NCBI GenBank assembly: GCA_030267565.1
Contig: BRXU01000026.1
Span: forward strand, 1,574,501-1,638,500
Reading direction: 5' to 3'
Length of the DNA stretch: 64,000 nucleotides
Origin: Pleodorina starrii
Lineage: Eukaryota; Chlorophyta; Chlorophyceae; Chlamydomonadales; Volvocaceae
Below are positions 44,898 through 56,000 of this stretch, one piece after another. The translations under genes were made by a program, and so were the position numbers. A model generated the notes under the pieces. That model searched no databases. It saw only the letters and a program-made list of their open reading frames with translations, and was not told the origin of the DNA. Positions within the stretch are counted from its first letter, which is position 1, and each line of letters begins with the position of its first letter.

Positions 44898-45657
44898 CAG
44901 CGTGCGTGTGAAGCAGAAGGCTGCTGCTGCGGGCCCCACGCAGCGTCAGCCTGCTGCCCGGATGGCGGAACAGCCCGAGGCCAGCGAGGACCTGCTGGAG
45001 GAGCAGCACGCTGTGGAGAGTGACGGTGGTGCGTGGTAATAAGCTATGCAAAGTGTGGATTGCGGGGGTGCCATTTCGTTTTTGCGCATGCTTTAGGTGG
45101 CAACACGGTCATTCGTTAGTTCGAGTGTATGTCATAGAGCCCAGCCGAGCGAGCCCAGCCAATCAAGCAGATGCTTACCCTGACCTGCGTCTGTGCATTT
45201 GCAGGCGTCACTTCGCCTTCCACGTCCCCTTCGTTTGCGCCCACGACGTGGGGCGCCGAGGCGGGACTATGCGTGCCTAGACGCTGGCGGGGGCGCTCAA
45301 GAAGAGGAGGCCGACGCGGCCTACGTTCTTACGGAGCAGGATGGCCCGCCAGATGGTGAGTTACGGTACAGAGCAGCGCGGGTTTGTGGGTAAATACAAC
45401 TAACAGGTGGAGTGTTGCTAGATTCACCGGCATTTATTGGCTTGCTCGAGGACGCTTGCCTTATACCGTGTCTGCTACTATGACACGCAGGCTGGACCAA
45501 GCGTGCCTGGGAGCGGGAGCAGCAGAAGGCAGCGAAGCAGCACAACGGTGGCGGGCGCGGTGGGGGCGGACGACGCAGCGCGCACCGAAGCGGTGGAGAC
45601 AAGCAGCAGGGCGGACGCGGGCGGAGTGCGTTTGGGCGTGGGGCAGGGCCTAGCTAG
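44898..45657 (+). CDS. C-terminal exons of an unrecognised, Gly/Arg/Lys-rich protein (possible frameshift)
   Basis: Not recognised. Exons proposed: 44898-45028 (VKQKAAAAGPTQRQ, then EQPEASEDLLEEQHAVESDG; donor GTGCGT), 45205-45355 (acceptor TTTGCAG, donor GTGAGT) and 45491-45657 (TAG). The last exon reads WTKRAWEREQQKAAKQHNGG followed by an RGG-like Gly/Arg/Ser tail, suggesting RNA binding. Exon 2 is ambiguous. From the first exon it reads GVTSPSTSPSFAPTTWGAEAG, whereas the phase needed for the last exon gives GAQEEEADAAYVLTEQDGPP. A one-base indel near 45265-45285 would join them. Upstream exons were not found. TGTAA at 46015-46019 is a plausible poly(A) signal. Confidence 0.45.
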
Positions 45658-46014
45658 CAAGCAGGGCTCGGGGGCAGGCAAGCGCATTGCATTGTGAGCG
45701 GCGACAAGAGGCCAGTCATGCAAGCGCCTACGGCAGGCCGAGGGGGGCATGGAGGAGGGCAATGAGGCGGCCGGGTCGGGGCTGCAGGTCATCGAGTAAC
45801 GGGATGTTCGTTCGCTAAAGTACGGATGTATGACCAGGCGCTAGCAGTGCATTGATGATAGGGTGGACATGGCATGGCAAGGCAAGGAGGCTGTGATGGG
45901 ACATGGCAAGGCATGTTATGATGGGACATGGCAAGGCAAGGAGGTTGTGACTTGTTGAGGCTGAACTCTCCTGTTGTTCGACCAGACATCGCTGGCTCTG
46001 CCCTCTGCCACCTA

Positions 46015-46019
46015 TGTAA
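46015..46019 (+). terminator. Candidate polyadenylation signal TGTAA
   Basis: TGTAA 358 bases after the TAG at 45657. Confidence 0.4.
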
Positions 46020-46687
46020 ACCACCAGAAAGGCTTAGAAAGGCTTACTATGGGGCGGGGCTGCGTGCCCCTGAGGTCGACCTTACGGGCTGTATAGTCCG
46101 TATGGGGGCTGTATGGACCCTAAGGGAGACCTTACGCACGGGCTGTCGTATAGGGTCTTTTATTATTTCGTGTTTTATTATTCACAGCTGTCGGTGGGTG
46201 CTCACAGTTTTCGGTTGCTGTCGTCGCAAAATCCTAAAAACTTTCTCGGAACGTCCCGGAAGGGCTTCGGGGCTTGGGCTACATCCTCGGCGGTACCATT
46301 ACAGTAAAAACAATTTCCAGACATTATAATGTATGCAAAGCAGCGGAGTGTTTGCCAAGCCAAGTCTGCTGTGTGCATTAGTACCGGTAGTACAAGTACG
46401 TAGCGCGTCCTCTATATCTGCTGTACGTGACCTAACTTTTTTTCAGGGCTGGTTCTTTCTGTATTAATTTCACTGGCATACGAAGCATTTGTACTGAAAT
46501 TTTAGGGCAGGTTATGCAACTACTAATGCGCCTTGATAGAACTGCTTCAAGACGATTTTGCCATTCGTCAGAAAGACATGCTAGCACGGCGCCCGAGGTT
46601 TAATAACATGTAGAACATAATTTCTTGCGCAGTGGCTGCGCCTCTTGGCGTGCGTTGGCAACAACCGACGCGACGTCCCCTCCCGAG

Positions 46688-49600
46688 ATGGAAAAGTCTT
46701 GGGAGAAGGCCCTTTGGAAGAAGCAGGGCCTTCCAGACAATTACACGGATGCAACCTTCCTCCAACACTTGGTGAGTCCGCGCGGTCCCCTAGTCATCAG
46801 CGCGCGCCCATCCACGAACTGCTGCAGTCGCAGTCCTCACACGCACATGCACGTGCATCCCGCACGTGTGACAAACAGACCCCAGCAACCAACCCCTCTC
46901 TCCCCCACACACACACCCCACCCAGCTTATCCCCACCCCTCTCCCCTCCTTCCCCGCCCCCCGCTCCAACCCTTCCTGCTTCCCCACGCTCAACCTCCCA
47001 CCCTCCTCCCACCCTTCCTCTCAACCACACCCCCCTCGCCAACTCCTCCCATACTCCTCCTCCTCCTTCTGCTGCCTCCTCCTCTCCCTCCGCAACCGCC
47101 ACCACCAACCACCACCATCACCTTCCCCTCCCCCCGCACATCGCACGTGTCACCGCAGGTCGTGAACGCCAGTGTGCCTCCTCGCAGCTATTGGCCCGTG
47201 GCTCTCGCCTCCGCGGCGGTGACCCAGCAGCTCAGCTGTGTGGTGGCGGCGGCCGCGGTGCCCCTGCACCTGGCAGCCGGAAGGATCGACGCGGGGGGCG
47301 TGTTGGTGGCGTGTGCGGTGCTGCTGGCGCTGGGCGAGTGGCGGGGGTGGGGGAAGCGGGGGCGGGGGGAAGGGTGAAGGAGCAGATATATACGGGGGGA
47401 AGGGTGAAGGACCAGATATATACGGGGGGAAGGGTGAAGGACCAGATATATACGGGGGGAAGGGTGAAGGACCAGATATATACGGGGGGAAGGGTGAAGG
47501 ACCAGATATATACGGGGGGAAGGGTGAAGGAGCAAATATACACAGGAGCGGAGGACCCGGTGGAGGCAGCGTTAGGTGGCGAACAGACCCAGACGCAGAC
47601 CAGACCCAGTCGAACAGACCCACACACAGACCCAGACACAGACCCAGGCGAACAGACCCACACAGACCAGACCCAGACCCAGACCCAGGCGAACAGACCC
47701 AGACCCAGCAACACTTGCCAACATACCTGTAACGTTGGGGGAAGGGAGTACGACAGCCCAAAGGGGCAAGTAAGCGGGAGGCTCCTTTGCTTTCCTTTGC
47801 CCGCTCGCGCCCTGAGGTTTGACGGAGCCTTGCAAGGGCCGGGTTTTTTGTCGGAAGGCGTGGCGACGACGATAAGGCCTGACACCCGGCACCGCACGGC
47901 AAGGCACGGCACGGGCCGCCAGGCGTCGAAATTCCCCCCTGCCACTGTATGTTTCTGCGGTACTTATGCACTTTGCTGCTGCAACTGCTCAAAACGTTTT
48001 CCTGATACATGCTGCGACTGCTGCTGTTGTTGCTGCTGCTGCCGTCGTTGACGTTGGCGTTGCCTGGCTGCCTGGCGCAGGGTACGGCACATGTGCGCTA
48101 CTGGGAGGGCACCTCCTGGGCGGCTCCGTGGTGCGGGGGGGGGGAATACACGGGGGCGGGGGGGAGGGGGGAGCGGGGAGTGATATGCTCCTTTATATAA
48201 CACGGGGGGAGGGGGGAGCGGGGAGTGATATGCTCCTTTATATAACCGGGGGGGAGGGGGGAGCGGGGAGTGATATGCTCCTTTACATAACACGGGGGGA
48301 GGGGAGAGCGGGGAATGGGGGGGAGCAATCGAGGGCCGCGAGCACCGTGCGGCAGATCATCATGGATACCACACTGCTAGTCTCGCGTAGCCTTGCACAG
48401 ATCCACAAGGGGGGTACGGTAGGCGGGAGGGTGCGGATTACAGCAAACGATATTGCAGCGCGGGGCCGCGGGGGGCAGCGGCGGGATAAGGTAGAGTATG
48501 ACAGTCCCGGACCTCGGCCCCGGCTGTTGCTGATGCGCGGGGACATTATTTCCTCCCCTCCGTTCACGCCGGTCGCCGCGATGCTGGCGACCCGGCGTGA
48601 TGCTGGCGACCCGGCGTGATGCTGGCGACCCGGCGTGATGCTGGCGACCCGGCGTGATGCTGGCGACCCGGCGTGATGCTCGCGACCCGGCGTGATGCTC
48701 GCGACCCGGCGTGATGCTCGCGACCCGGCGTGATGCTCGCGACCCGGCGTGATGCTCGCGACCCGGCGTGATGCTCGCGACCCGGCGTGATGCTGGCGAC
48801 CCGGCGTGATGCTCGCGACCCGGCGTGATGCTCGCGACCCGGCGTGATGCTCGCCCGGCAGGTGGATGGGTGTGTGGGGGGGGGGGGGCTGCTTAGCTTC
48901 AGCCTTTAAAAACCCCTAAACCCCTAAACCCCTAAAACCCTGGGCCTCGCCCGGAGGTGGATGGGTGTGTGTGGGTGTGGGTGTGTATGGGGGGGGGCTG
49001 CTTAGCTTCAGCCGCCTTAGACCCGACCCCGAACCCGGCAGTCCCCATCTACCCGGCAGCCCTCTACATACTGTTGCTGCGCAGGCTCGAGGAGTGCGGC
49101 AGTGTCTGCTACTGGTCGGAGGTGAGTCAGCGGGCAGGCAGGCGGGCAGGCAGGCTAGCGAGGAGCCTGAACGCCCCTCCCCCCCCCCGTTCAGCCCCTT
49201 CCCTCCCACCCACCCTCCCTCCCGCCCCTGCGTGCCTCCGGGCAGATCCCCTCCGGACTGGCGGCCCCCTCCCCCTCTCCTCCTGCAGCAGCTTGGTCAA
49301 CAACGTCCGCAGTGACGCATTGTTATATAAAGGAGCATATCACTCCCTGACCCCCTCGGAGCTCCATCCCCACACACTCCCTCGCGCTCCTATCGGCAGA
49401 TCTTCTATTGCCCCCCCCCGTCCGCCCCCCAAACCCCCACCCCAACCCCGTTACCGTTCACGGGCTCCGGCCTATACGTGGATAACCCTTCCCTCCTAAC
49501 CCCCGCCCCGCCACGCCACGCCACGCCACGCCACGTCACCACATCGGCCCCAGGTGTGTACGGCCTTGCCCCCCTGCTTCGCTCTCTCGCCGCCACCACA

Positions 49601-52600
49601 AGTACGGACTCTGTAGTGGCACTGGCAGTGGCGGGCGGACTGGTCAATCTAGCGCTGGGTGACTACGGGTGGGTTTTAGGGTTTTAAAGGTTGGGGCGCG
49701 GGTTGTGGGTGAGGAGGATTAAAAGGTTGGGGCGGGGGTTGTGGATGAGGAAGGAAAGGTTGGGGCGGGGAAGGAAAGGTTGGGGCGGGGGTTGTGGGTG
49801 AGGGAGGAAGGGGGGCGGGGGTTGTGGGTGAGGAAGGAAAGGTTGGGGCGGGGGTTGTGGGTGAGGTAGGAAGGGGGGCAGGGGTTGTGGGTGAGGAAGG
49901 AAAGGTTGGGGCGGGGGTTGTGGGTGAGGAAGGAAAGGTTGGGGCGGGGGTTGTGGGTGAGGAAGGAAAGGTTGGGGCGGGGGTTGTGGGTGAGGAAGGA
50001 AAGGTTGGGGCGGGGGTTGTGGGTGAGGAAGGAAAGGTTGGGGCGGGGGTTGTGGGTGAGGAAGGAAAGGTTGGGGCGGGGGTTGTGGGTGAGGAAGGAA
50101 GGGGGGAGGGGGGAAACAGGGGGACCGTCCGGAGCGGCGGGCGCGGTGAGGTGAGAGGGGGCGGGACAGGGCGGGGAGATGCGATGAGGGGTGAGGAGTG
50201 CGTATGGCCCCGCTCCCCCCTCGCTACACAGCCCCGCCCCACTGAGCGCCGCCCCCCCCCCCGCACACATACATACACATGCACATCATTGCACTGCACC
50301 GCACCGCCCCGCACTGCCCCCGAACCGTGTTCCACGATCTCTTCGCGGCCTGTTTAGAGTTCGAGGGCGCGACCGGCATGCAAGTGTACACCGTCCCGCC
50401 CAACCCCGCCAAGGAGGGTGATTCCGAGCACCACACGGTCACCTACTTCGCGGGAGCGGTCCCTGCCCCTGCTGACCGCTGCCGTGAGGGTGCACGGGGC
50501 CGCCGCACGCGCATCCTTGCACCGGACGACTTTGACCACGTCCTGGATGCGCTCCTGTCCAGCACGTTCATCCAGTTCGCGCAGATCCTGGTGCGGCAGG
50601 TCCTCGGGATCCCCATGGGTGCCTCACCGGCCCCGTTCCTGGCGAACCTGTTCTTGGGCTGGTACGAGTACCAGTTCCTGATGCAGAGCCGTCGGCAGGA
50701 CTTGCCCCCCGCCGCGGCTGCCCTCCTCCGCCTCTTCCGCTATACCAAGCGCTTCCTCGACGACCTGTTTGCTATGAACAACGGGGCGCTGGCTAGCTTC
50801 CTACACCGGCATTCCCCCGCGGCTGCACCCGTCGCCGAGGCCGCCCCGGTGGCCCCTGCGACGGGTGCCGCCCCGCTGGGGGCCGGCGCCGTTTCACCCG
50901 CCGGCACCGTCGCCGGCTCGCCTGCCGACGCCGGTGCCGCGCCGGTGGGTCCCGCTGGTGACCCGCCGTCGGCTGGCGCCGAGGCCGGGCTGTCGGCTGG
51001 GCCTGGCCCATCCACGCCCCGTCGCCGGCGCGCTTCCGTCGCCGCCCCTGCCCCCCGCCCTCTCACGCGCCAGCGGGTGGCCGCCCTCGCCGCCGCGGCC
51101 GCCGCCGCCGCCACGGCGGCGCCGGCAGTCGCCCCCGTTCCGGCCGGACCCCCCTTCCCGGACCTACGTCACCCCTTCGACCCTGCGACGTTCGGCCTGC
51201 ACGGAATCTACCCGCCTGAATTGGGCATTCCGCAGCAGGACCACTCCCACCTCGGCGAGGGGCTGCTCCCGGACCTAGACATCCTTCTCGTCCACTTGCC
51301 CACGCCGGCCGGCCGCAGCCGCTTCGTTACTCGCCTCTATGCTAAACGCGAGCAACGGGCGTTCGACGGCGTCCGGCTGTCGCGCTTCGTTCACGTGTCT
51401 TCTAACGTGAACGAAGCCGCCAAGCGCAATCTTTTCCTCAGCCAGTTCCACCGCCTTCGCCGGATCATCATGGACGTGGACAATTTCGTGGAGGCTACGG
51501 CGCACGTCCTGGTGGCGCTGATCATGCAAGGGTACTCGCAACACACCATGCTGCGGACGCTCGACGAACAGCTCTTCTTCAACCCTCAGCTCTTCCTCGT
51601 CGAACGGCGTACCACGCACCGTCAGCTCCCCGCCCGCGTCCGCGACCGCCTGGTACCTCGCGGCGCCTCTGCCTCACACCTAGACACCTGCCTTGTCCGC
51701 CCCGGCGTACCCGCATGCAATGGCCGCTTGGGCCGCACGGTTGTTTGGGGAGCCCTGCGGGGCCCCGCCGTGCCGTCCTGGTCTCCCTGCCCTTGCCCGC
51801 CTGCTCGACGTGCGCCCTGCCCTACCTGCCCCTCGCTTTCGTTCCCTGTCCTTGCCCGTCGCCCGTCGCGCTGCCCTTGACCCCCTGCTTGACCCGTTCT
51901 TTGCTTTGTCCCTGTGTGGCTTTCGTTCCTTGCGTTTTGCTATCCCCTCCCCGTCTGCTGCACACCTCTGTGAGTGCCACTTGCGTTTCCTGCCCGCGGT
52001 TATCCCCGCCCGCCCCCTCGTACACTTGCAGGATGTCCTTGCCCTTCGTTTCTTCTTTGTTGTTTTTATTACTTTTATTTATTTCACCTTTGCAGCCTTC
52101 CCGTCTCTCCAGCTCACCAGCCCCAGCCGCAGCTCCAGCCGCACTCGCAAGGGGTCTCGCCGGTAACGCTTGCCCCGCTGTTCTTGCCGTTGCTTCACGT
52201 ACCCTTTGCTTGCTCTGTGCCCTCTTTTCCTGCCGTAGGTGAGTTGGGTTCCCGCGGGCTTCGGGGGCTGGGGCGTTCCTTGCATCCCAGCCGCACTTTC
52301 TCGGACCGCTTCACAGCACGTCGCTCAGCCACTTCAGCGACTCTCCTACACTTCTCCACCAGCCTCAGCTCGTCGTCATCGCGCCTCGACACCGTGGCGG
52401 CTCCGCTCGTACTTGCTACACCCTCTCGGTTTGTATATAACGTCCCCTGCTGTTTTGCCAGCTTACCTCGCTGTTCTTTTGCAGATGCGACGAAATTCTT
52501 CTGTTACGTTACGTTACCGTTCACGGGCTCCGGCCTACACGTGGATATCCCCCCCGACGGAGCATATCACTCCCTGAACCCCCCGCCGCATCACTCCCAG

Positions 52601-53993
52601 GCCCCAAGGCCCCCCTCATGATCCTCCTAACGCCCCAACGGTCCCTGGGTGCCACCTCCCCCCATCCATGCCCCCGGCTGCACATACGCATGTGTGCGTA
52701 TGCGTGCGTGTGTTTCACCCTCCTCCTCCCCCTCCTCCCTCTCCTCCTGCCCCTCCTCCCCCTCCTCCTGCCCCTCCTCCCCCTCCTCCTGCCCCTCCTC
52801 CCCCTCCTCCTCCCCCACTTCCGCAGCTTCGTGAACAACGAGGCCGAGGACCGGCGGCTGACCGGCACTGTGTCCCTGGGGGCGGGGGTCATGGCGGCGG
52901 TGTTGCTGGCCAGTCGGCTGGGGAGCGAGCTGCAGGTGGTGAGAGACGGGGGGGGACTGGGGGACTGTGGGGACTGTGAGGTGTGCCTGACCTGGCCTGG
53001 GCCTGGGCCTTACCTTACCTACGGGGAAGGGAAAGGGAAAGGGAAAGGGAAAGGGAAAGGGAAAGGGAAAGGGAAAGGGAAAGGGAAAGGGAAAGGGAAA
53101 GGGAAAGGGAAAGGGAAAGGGAAAGGGAAAGGGAAAGGGAAAGGGGAAGGGGAAGGGAAAGGGAAAGGGAAAGGGAAAGAGGAAGGGGAAGGGAAAGGGG
53201 AAGGGAAAGGGAAAGGGAAAGGGAAAGGGAAAGGGAAAGGGAAAGGGGAAGGGAAAGGGAAAGGGAAAGGGGAAGGCAAGGGGAAGGGAAAGGGAAAGAG
53301 GAAGGGGAAGGGAAAGGGGAAGGGAAAGGGGAAGGGAAAGGGAAAGGGAAAGGGAAAGGGGGGAGGTTCAGCCGCCGCGATTACGGCACAGCACGGCGCA
53401 GCACGGTGCGGCGTGGGGTGTCAGGGGCCGACCTTTCTCCTTCGGCTGCCGCGCCAACACCTAACACCATCCCCTCGGCCCCTTCACCCATCCATCCACC
53501 CATCCATCCATCCACCCATCCATCCATCCATCCATCCATCCATCCATCCATCCATCCATCCATCCATCCATCCATCCATCCATCCATCCATCCATCCATC
53601 CATCCATCCCCCCAGTTCGCGCAAGTACTGCTCTCCCTGGAGCTCTTCCTCCTGTCGCCGTACGTACGGCGTCACGTGCAGCGCGCGTCCGTGGTCGCTC
53701 ACGTGGCCCTGACGGCCGCCATGGCGGCGGCGGCGGCGGGGCTGCTGGCGGCGGCGACGGGGCCGGCGGCGGCGGCGGCATTTGTGCTGTGCGCGGCGTG
53801 CGTGAGTTTCTTGGTGCCGGCGGCGCTGGTCCGCGCGCACAAGTTCAAGGCCAAGATCAGCGGTCCCTGGGATGAGGCGGCGCCGCACATTCCGCGGGAG
53901 CTGCTGTTGCGCCCGCAGCCGCCGCCGCCGCGGGCGCAGCCGCGGGCGGGGGCGGGGGCGCGGGCGTCAAGCCCGCCGCCGAGGCAGCAGTAG
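46688..53993 (+). CDS. PIGC: PIG-C / GPI2, GPI-GlcNAc transferase subunit
   Basis: Multi-pass ER membrane subunit of the complex that transfers GlcNAc to phosphatidylinositol, the first step of GPI-anchor synthesis. Exons: 46688-46771, 47159 to about 47345, 49085-49121 (37-base microexon), 49554-49668, 52827-52935 and 53616-53993 (TAG). Family landmarks: [20 protein letters not shown] at the N-terminus; [36 protein letters not shown] and [28 protein letters not shown]-terminal [13 protein letters not shown]. Several hydrophobic segments follow the family pattern. Phases agree from the microexon onward; the donor of exon 2, and perhaps one exon between 47.35 and 49.08 kb, remain unresolved. 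The gene is unusually long for this family because its introns contain minisatellites and a reverse-transcriptase ORF. The tail ends in a Pro/Ala/Arg-rich extension. Confidence 0.88.
47378..47545 (+). repeat. 30-bp G-rich minisatellite in a PIGC intron
   Basis: About five copies of a unit made of GGGGGGAAGGGTGAAGGA and CCAGATATATAC, just after exon 2. Confidence 0.92.
47583..47715 (+). repeat. CAGACC-type repeat in a PIGC intron
   Basis: Degenerate tandem CAGACCCAGACC units with interspersed GGCGAACAGACC. Confidence 0.8.
48137..48305 (+). repeat. 45-bp minisatellite in a PIGC intron
   Basis: Three copies, with GTGATATGCTCC near 48180, 48225 and 48270. Each has a G-rich half and GGGAGTGATATGCTCCTTTA. 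The reverse complement recurs at 49321-49351. Confidence 0.9.
48581..48857 (+). repeat. 19-bp minisatellite in a PIGC intron
   Basis: About 14 copies of GATGCTSGCGACCCGGCGT with a G/C variant at one position (GCTGGCG versus GCTCGCG). Confidence 0.93.
48907..48941 (+). repeat. Interstitial telomere-like repeat
   Basis: CCCCTAAA/CCCTAAAA units, flanked by two imperfect copies of a GGTGGATGGGTGTGTG ... GCTGCTTAGCTTCAGCC segment. Confidence 0.75.
49321..49351 (+). repeat. Inverted copy of the 45-bp minisatellite core
   Basis: TATATAAAGGAGCATATCAC followed by TCCCTGACCCC is the reverse complement of the core repeated at 48.18-48.28 kb. It lies in the next intron, on the other side of the 37-base microexon. 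Confidence 0.85.
49450..49490 (+). repeat. Dispersed short repeat, copy A
   Basis: ACGGGCTCCGGCCTATACGT and flanks, shared with 52513-52552 and, diverged, with 54885-54925. Confidence 0.8.
49669..50105 (+). repeat. 33-bp G-rich minisatellite after a PIGC 5' splice site
   Basis: It starts at the donor GTGGGT of the exon ending at 49668, passes through GGGTTTTAGGGTTTTA (telomere-like), then runs as about 12 copies of a unit with GGTTGGGGCGGGGG and TTGTGGGTGAGG. Confidence 0.92.
50279..51880 (+). mobile_element. Reverse-transcriptase ORF nested in a PIGC intron
   Basis: RT signatures: [20 protein letters not shown] (motif B region), then [17 protein letters not shown] with the catalytic DD (motif C), and after a long insert [37 protein letters not shown] and [11 protein letters not shown]. 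The order fits RT proteins that carry the GIPMG signature, possibly Penelope-related; the exact class is inference. About 150 residues of Ala/Pro/Gly filler separate motif C from the thumb-like part. The fingers and first catalytic Asp region are missing and no endonuclease domain is seen, so this is probably a 5'-truncated copy. Coding starts somewhere after 50279, because the first residues are low quality. Same strand as PIGC, inside intron 49669-52826. Confidence 0.75.
52513..52580 (+). repeat. Dispersed short repeat, copy B
   Basis: ACGGGCTCCGGCCTACACGT followed by GGAGCATATCACTCCCTGA. It joins the two elements seen separately at 49450 and 49330. Confidence 0.8.
52719..52826 (+). repeat. 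C-rich minisatellite ending at a 3' splice site
   Basis: Tandem CTCCTCCTGCCCCTCCTCCC-type units run into the acceptor ACTTCCGCAG of the exon at 52827. Confidence 0.88.
53023..53362 (+). repeat. (GGGAAA)n microsatellite in the last PIGC intron
   Basis: About 55 copies of GGGAAA with GGGGAA variants, beginning roughly 90 bases after the donor at 52936; purine-only on the sense strand. Confidence 0.95.
53483..53610 (+). repeat. (CATC)n microsatellite running into a 3' splice site
   Basis: About 30 copies of CATC followed at once by CCCCCCAG, the acceptor of the last PIGC exon at 53616. Confidence 0.95.
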
Positions 53994-54079
53994 CGGTAGC
54001 GGTAGCAGTAACGGTGTTGTCGCCTTGCTTTTCCCTCTCCGCGCTTCTTCGTTCGCACAGCGCAGTACGGAACGGAGCG

Positions 54080-54208
54080 GAGCGGGTGTGTGTGGGTGTG
54101 TGGGTGTGGGTGTGAATGTGGGTGGGTGTGGGTGTGGGTGTGCGGAACGGAGCGGAACGGAGCGGAACGGGTGTGTGTGTGTGTGTGTGGAACGGAGCGG
54201 AACGGAAC

Positions 54209-54242
<34 letters not shown>

Positions 54243-54450
54243 CGCGGAGCGGAACAGAGCAAGCAAGTGGGGGCCGGAGCGAGAGGGGAGCAGAGAGAAC
54301 GGGGCGGGGCGGGGCGGAGCGAAAGGGAGCGAGGCAGTACAAGGAGCAGTGCGGGGGGGGGAGCGAAAGGGAGCGAGGCAGTGCGGATCATGGAACGGAA
54401 CGGAGCAGTGCGGGGCAGGGCAGTGAGGGGCGGGGCGGAGTGAAGCGGAG
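54080..54450 (+). repeat. GTGTGG and GGAGCGGAAC simple repeats
   Basis: Alternating (GT)n-rich and GAGCGGAACG-rich low-complexity sequence downstream of PIGC. No gene recognised. Confidence 0.8.
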
Positions 54451-54639
54451 CGGTTCGCTTGGGGTTGCCAACACAAACGGAGGCCCTCCTGCCTGCCTGC
54501 CTGCCTGCCTGGCGATCCCTGCCTGCCCGGCAGCCTCTGAAGGGCGGACGGGCCCCGGTGGCTTCGACGACGGATGCGGCCGTGAAGGCGGAAAGACGCT
54601 GTCCTTTCGTACAAACCTGTTTCATGCCAATTAAGGTGT

Positions 54640-56000
54640 GATTATCCGGTCATCCACATTTAAAAGCGCCGTAGCCCGTGGGGGGTAAAAAGAAGATATC
54701 GCAGCCCGTGTGTGGGGGTGTGTGTGTGTGTGGGGGGGGTGGGGGCGCCCAACAGTAACGTGGCGGGGTTCACTCCAGGGGGGGACGGCTGGGGACGGCG
54801 CTCGCCAGGTACGGTAGTCCTGGACATCGCGCAACGTTGGGGCGCGCTGGGGAACCCCCCTCCCTCCCCCTCCCCCTCGATGCCGTTTACGGGCTCCGGC
54901 CTACCGTATACGTGGATAAACCCCCCACCCGCAATTGACGCCTGAAGGGTGGAAGCCGCTTTGGAAAACACTGCAAGGTGCGGAGCCGCGGATAGCAGCA
55001 GCAGAGGGGCGTTTGGGGATGTATGTTCCGCTGTCGAGTTACTTGTGCGGCACTGTTCGATACCGGTACGTTCGACGCCTTGTGCGTCACTGTTCGATAC
55101 CGGTACGTTCGACGCCTTGTGCGTCACTGTTCGATGCGCCCCCGTGCGCTGACTTCTTAAAAGGTTGCGTACTCGACTCTTACGGTGCCTCTGCCTGGGC
55201 CTTTGGATAGCCGCCTGCATTTACCGGTACGTTTCTTCCACACCCCTCAACGTCGCTGGGCAAGCGCGCGGGTGAGGGCTGAGGGGGGCTCAAAAGCGAC
55301 ACGTGGGCGCGCCCGCAACAATCGAAGTCGAGTGACCCCTCCCCGGCCTGCCCGGCCTGCCCTGATCCGCAACCGCGCGAACGGGGCACCCAGCCTGCCG
55401 GTTTGGCAAAGAAAAGACACCCAGGCGTCATGTGGGGCTGTCTGGCAAGTGGTAATACGCAAGGATGGCTGTTCCCGGTAAGCCGACGCAACCGCAGAAT
55501 CCTCACACAGCCGATCTCTGGCCGGCCCTTCCCGGCCCACCGCCTCACTGGGCCTCGAGCGCTGGGCTGGAAGGCGGGCCGGAACGAGTGATTTAGTCCA
55601 TCGGCGACAACCCATCGGGAAGAAGGGCGTCCCGCAGGGCCAAGCCCTTTCCTTCCGTCGCGTACATGCCGCGACGACGAACGGCTTCTTATCAGCTCAG
55701 CTCAGCAGTGTTCGTTTTGGTCGAAGGAAGGCTGCGAGTTGGAAGCCGCTGCGGCCGACTCGCGCAAATTTTGCCTGCAGCGCCTGTCTCGACCCTGGCC
55801 TGCTCTGGCCCTCCGACTGGCCCTGCCTAATTTTCTAGAATTTAAGCTTGCGTGGACGGTGGAAAGGGACAAGCGTGCCCGACTAAGCCACAGGTAGCAA
55901 GCAAGGATGCAAGGATAGGGTCATGCACGGGTCCGAGCGTCCGACGCAGGGGGCACACGTGATGTTGGATTCGATCAAACCGATCCCGTGTTGGTGGGAC
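54640..56000. other. Intergenic stretch with small repeats
   Basis: It contains a diverged copy of the ACGGGCTCCGGCC repeat near 54890 and about 2.5 copies of a 37-base unit around GTTCGATACCGGTACGTTCG at 55046-55135. No exon chain recognised. Confidence 0.35.

Noticed and set aside
46645..48051. 468-codon plus-strand ORF across PIGC exons 1-2
   Set aside because: It is in a different frame from the PIG-C-like sequence and passes through minisatellites.
52983..53993. Long ORF encoding Arg/Glu or Gly/Lys repeats fused to the PIGC C-terminus
   Set aside because: The repeat part is the (GGGAAA)n intron; only 53616-53993 is exon, as shown by the CCCCCCAG acceptor and family similarity.
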